From: Halieaceae bacterium UBA4438
Lineage (GTDB): Bacteria > Pseudomonadota > Gammaproteobacteria > Pseudomonadales > Halieaceae
Reading direction: 5' to 3'
Assembly: GCA_002390485.1 (NCBI GenBank)
Contig: DGPO01000088.1
Span: 1 to 34,932, forward strand
DNA: 34,932 nucleotides
Shown here piece by piece: positions 32,754 to 34,932 of the stretch. Each line of letters starts with the position of its first letter. Position 1 is the stretch's first letter. Both the position numbers and the translations under genes were made by a program. The notes beneath the pieces are model-generated. The model was given only the letters and a program-made list of their open reading frames with translations, searched no databases and was not told where the DNA came from.

Positions 32754-33869
32754 TCACACTTTCAGTGCGTCTTCCGGTGAGACGGTATCAAAGTTGAACG
32801 CTTCCCCGACACCTTGATGCGTCAGCCTGCCCGCATATACGTTCAAACCTAGGGCGAAGTGTGGGTCTGATCTCAGGGCATCGAGGCCACGATCAGCCAG
32901 ACGCATCACATAGGGAAGAGTGGCATTCGTGAGGGCCAACGTTGCTGTGCGTGCAACACCGCCGGGCATGTTCGCCACACAGTAGTGCACCACACCCTCT
33001 ATCTCGTAAGTAGGGTCTTCGTAGGAGGTCGCTCGTGACGTCTCGAAACACCCCCCTTGGTCAATCGCAACATCGACCATAACACTGCCTTTTTGCAGTT
33101 TACGAACAAGATCTAGGCCCACTAACTTTGGCGCTGCGGCGCCCGGAATAAGCACTGCGCCGATAATGAGATCCGCATCCAGAACCTGCTCTTCGAGCGC
33201 AGCAGCACTTGACCAGACAGTCTCAACACGGCCCATGAAAATATCATCCAGGTAGCGAAGTCGATCCAAAGACCGATCGAGCACAACAACCCGTGCGCCC
33301 ATACCTTGTGCCACACGCGCGGCATTTGTCCCAACAACACCTCCCCCGATGACCACGACCTTGGCAGGTGCCACACCCGGCACACCACCCAGCAAGACGC
33401 CACGTCCGCCACTGGACTTCTTTAAAAAGTCGCCGCCTGCCTGCGCAGCAAGACGACCGGCGATCTCTGACATCGGTGCCAACAGTGGGAGTCCGCCAGT
33501 CGTCCCTTCCACCGTCTCATAGGCAATGCAGGTCGCACCGCTTTCGAGCAGCAAATCGGTTTGAAGGCGGTCAGCCGCAAGGTGTAAATAGGTGAACAAG
33601 ATCTGTCCCGGTCGCAGCTGACGGCACTCGTCGGGCTGAGGTTCTTTGACCTTTACGATCAAGTCGCATTCCCGAAAAATCGTCGAGGGCACATCAACAA
33701 GACTCGCGCCAGCGGCGGCGTAGTCTGCGTCCAGAAAACCAGCCCCCTCGCCTGCCTTGGTCTCGACCATCACCTCGTGTCCATGACGAACAAGCTCGAT
33801 CACACCTGCGGGCGGGAGTCCAACACGGTACTCGTGATTCTTGATTTCTCTCGGTACACCAATACGCAT
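32754..33869 (-). CDS. ald: Alanine dehydrogenase
   Basis: A 371-residue NAD-dependent enzyme that interconverts L-alanine and pyruvate plus ammonia. Seen: N-terminal MRIGVPREIKNHEYRVG with R15, the substrate-binding K75 in KVKEP and H96 in YLHLA, the NAD loop VIGGGVVG near residues 172-179, and GGVARTATLALTNATLPY towards the C terminus. Length and residue numbering match the family. The start has GAGGA 8-9 bases upstream. It is divergent from an Lrp/AsnC regulator, the usual arrangement for ald control by alanine, with candidate operator repeats in the gap. It would let the cell use alanine as nitrogen and carbon source. Confidence 0.97.
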   Translation of the reverse strand: MRIGVPREIKNHEYRVGLPPAGVIELVRHGHEVMVETKAGEGAGFLDADYAAAGASLVDVPSTIFRECDLIVKVKEPQPDECRQLRPGQILFTYLHLAADRLQTDLLLESGATCIAYETVEGTTGGLPLLAPMSEIAGRLAAQAGGDFLKKSSGGRGVLLGGVPGVAPAKVVVIGGGVVGTNAARVAQGMGARVVVLDRSLDRLRYLDDIFMGRVETVWSSAAALEEQVLDADLIIGAVLIPGAAAPKLVGLDLVRKLQKGSVMVDVAIDQGGCFETSRATSYEDPTYEIEGVVHYCVANMPGGVARTATLALTNATLPYVMRLADRGLDALRSDPHFALGLNVYAGRLTHQGVGEAFNFDTVSPEDALKV

Positions 33870-33884
33870 ACGTCACATTCCTCG

Positions 33885-33899
33885 ATCGAATAGGCCTTA
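33885..33899. repeat. Direct repeat copy 1 at the ald edge of the ald/lrp gap
   Basis: ATCGAATAGGCCTTA, 15 bases, 16 bases upstream of the ald start codon. The same word with one change occurs at 34018-34032. It includes the palindrome AGGCCT. Probable regulator site (inference). Confidence 0.6.
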
Positions 33900-33971
33900 A
33901 TTTAACTCAGGCGATAAGGTGATGTTACGCCTCAAAATAAAGCGAAATAGCGGTATTTAACGGTAATTAGC

Positions 33972-33984
33972 AGTCGATTCGACT
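33972..33984. promoter_or_regulatory. 13-base perfect palindrome in the ald/lrp gap
   Basis: AGTCGATTCGACT is a perfect inverted repeat about one T, roughly in the middle of the 162-base gap. This is a plausible operator for the divergent Lrp-type regulator, although AT-rich degenerate sites are more usual for that family. Confidence 0.5.
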
Positions 33985-34017
33985 AATTTTTTCTTATATA
34001 TTAATAAAAACGACTTC

Positions 34018-34032
34018 ATCGAATAAGCCTTA
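34018..34032. repeat. Direct repeat copy 2, overlapping the lrp start codon
   Basis: ATCGAATAAGCCTTA; its last A is the first base of the regulator's ATG. It matches copy 1 at 14 of 15 positions. With the next base it forms the palindrome ATAAGCCTTAT. A regulator bound here could block its own translation start or transcription (inference). Confidence 0.6.
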
Positions 34033-34493
34033 TGAGCACGCTCTCCCGAACTGATCGAAAAATCCTAGCGCTCCTGCAAAAAGACGGACGTATGAGCGTT
34101 GCTGAAATTGGACGACAGGTGGGTCTGACCGCATCACCTTGCGCTGAGCGCATAAGGCGACTCGAAAACCAGGGCGTTATCACGGGTTACTTCGCGCGAC
34201 TGGCACCGGCAAAACTGGATGCAGGGCTTGTGGTCTTCGTACAAGTCGCATTGCAGCGAACGTCTGGCAACGCCTTTAAGGCGTTTACCGATGCAATTGA
34301 GATCATTCCAGAAGTCGAGGAATGTCACCTTGTATCGGGCGAATTTGATTTTCTTGTCAAGGCGAGAGTTAAAGACATGACGCACTATAAAAACCTGCTG
34401 GCCGGCTCTCTTCTGCAACTACCGAATGTGCAAGAGTCAAAAAGTTATCCGGTCATGGAATCCGTGGTTCAGCGATCGGGAATACGGCTTTGA
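34032..34493 (+). CDS. Lrp/AsnC-family transcriptional regulator (probable regulator of ald)
   Basis: A 153-residue regulator. Seen: an N-terminal helix-turn-helix (RKILALLQKDGRMSVAEIGR then VGLTASPCAERIRRLENQG), a hinge, and a C-terminal RAM/ACT domain (VVFVQVALQR, EVEECHLVSGEFDFLVKARV) that binds an amino acid and drives oligomers. The ATG at 34032 has no recognisable ribosome site, and the direct repeat overlaps it. It is divergent from ald, so it most likely controls ald in response to alanine or branched-chain amino acids, and probably itself (inference from known ald-lrp pairs). The gap before it is AT-rich (TTATATATTAAT), as expected for an Lrp-bound region. Confidence 0.94.
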   Translation: MSTLSRTDRKILALLQKDGRMSVAEIGRQVGLTASPCAERIRRLENQGVITGYFARLAPAKLDAGLVVFVQVALQRTSGNAFKAFTDAIEIIPEVEECHLVSGEFDFLVKARVKDMTHYKNLLAGSLLQLPNVQESKSYPVMESVVQRSGIRL

Positions 34494-34561
34494 CCGCGGT
34501 GAAATTGGAAGGCACAGTTGTGTGCGGCGCATATTGCGCTTAATTCACTCGAGGTCTTTCT

Positions 34562-34932
34562 ATGAAATGCGTCACCCGCCTGCTTTGTGTCGTTCACTCG
34601 CTCGTTTTTAGCCTTTCTTGTTTTGCAACAGCCAGCGAGGAAGTGCTGACGAGTATCGAAAGTCGCGCGCAACAGTTAACCGACTTAAGCGACCGCATAT
34701 GGGATCTGGCAGAGGTGGGTTATCAAGAAACACTGTCGAGTAATGCACTCAAAGACGCGTTGCTGGCGGAGGGGTTTTCTATTGAAAGCGGTGTCGCCTC
34801 GATCCCTACCGCCTTCGTTGCCAGTTATGGCTCGGGAGAGCCTGTCATCGCAATCATGGGTGAGTTCGACGCCCTTCCCGGCATCAGTCAAGCCGCCGTT
34901 CCCGTCGCACAAAAGATTGACGGAAAAAAAGC
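34562..34932 (+). CDS. Exported M20-family amidohydrolase (AbgB-like), 3' end outside window
   Basis: A gene that starts here and runs off the right end; 123 codons are visible. Seen: a signal peptide (VTRLLCVVHSLVFSLSCFAT, cleavage near ATA at about residue 24), then the N-terminal part of an M20 metallo-amidohydrolase with LAEVGYQETLSSNALKDALL, PTAFVASYGSG and GEFDALPGISQ. These segments match AbgB-type p-aminobenzoyl-glutamate and related peptidases. GAGG 7 bases before ATG supports the start. The export signal is unusual for the cytoplasmic AbgB group but known in secreted marine relatives. It would hydrolyse an N-acyl or peptide amide in the periplasm. Confidence 0.85.
   Translation, partial: MKCVTRLLCVVHSLVFSLSCFATASEEVLTSIESRAQQLTDLSDRIWDLAEVGYQETLSSNALKDALLAEGFSIESGVASIPTAFVASYGSGEPVIAIMGEFDALPGISQAAVPVAQKIDGKK

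Noticed and set aside
1..34932. tRNA, rRNA, CRISPR array, insertion sequence or phage genes
   Set aside because: None seen on either strand; no repeated spacer-like units and no transposase or integrase motifs.

Overview
The window looks like a piece of chromosome from a marine-type, aerobic, heterotrophic gammaproteobacterium. GC content is moderate, judged by eye. TonB receptors, a Coq7-type ubiquinone hydroxylase, KshA-like Rieske oxygenases and paired acyl-CoA dehydrogenases point towards the OM60/NOR5 (Halieaceae) or a related group. That placement is an inference from gene content, not a computed phylogeny. There is no phage, IS element, CRISPR array, tRNA or rRNA. One gene is clearly decayed, and the first and last genes run off the ends.

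Region 1 (1-8.9 kb) reads as a lipid or polycyclic catabolic block. It holds the C-terminal part of a TonB-dependent receptor, an SDR-family protein that lacks the catalytic tyrosine, an AMP-forming acyl-CoA ligase, two KshA-like Rieske oxygenases, and a translationally coupled pair of unlike acyl-CoA dehydrogenases between the oxygenases. The set resembles the logic of sterol or steroid side-chain and ring attack: uptake, CoA activation, dehydrogenation, oxygenation. No ferredoxin, reductase, hydratase or thiolase is present, so any pathway must be completed elsewhere.

Region 2 (9.0-13.4 kb) is an RND efflux pair, a membrane fusion protein followed by an inner-membrane pump, with no outer-membrane channel gene.

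Region 3 (13.4-17.3 kb, minus strand) is a tight three-gene operon: NCS1 permease, then a hydantoinase A/oxoprolinase-like protein, then a DUF917 (S-methyl-thiohydantoin desulfurase-like) protein. The last two genes overlap by 4 bases and the permease gene ends 1 base before the hydantoinase gene. It probably imports and opens a cyclic ureide or thiohydantoin. A large TonB-dependent receptor with its own terminator lies just upstream (17.4-20.5 kb).

Region 4 (20.5-27.3 kb) begins with a decayed ACT-domain gene (stop codons and a one-base frameshift). It continues with a membrane-anchored DUF3604 protein, a small lipoprotein, a secreted S9 peptidase and a secreted beta-lactamase-fold hydrolase.

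Region 5 (27.3-34.9 kb) holds a VOC-family protein, DNA polymerase IV (dinB), an MFS transporter overlapping a malonyl-CoA-synthetase-like ligase, coq7, alanine dehydrogenase divergent from an Lrp/AsnC regulator, and the start of an exported M20 amidohydrolase. The ald/lrp gap contains a 15-base direct repeat at its two edges and a 13-base palindrome, which are good operator candidates.
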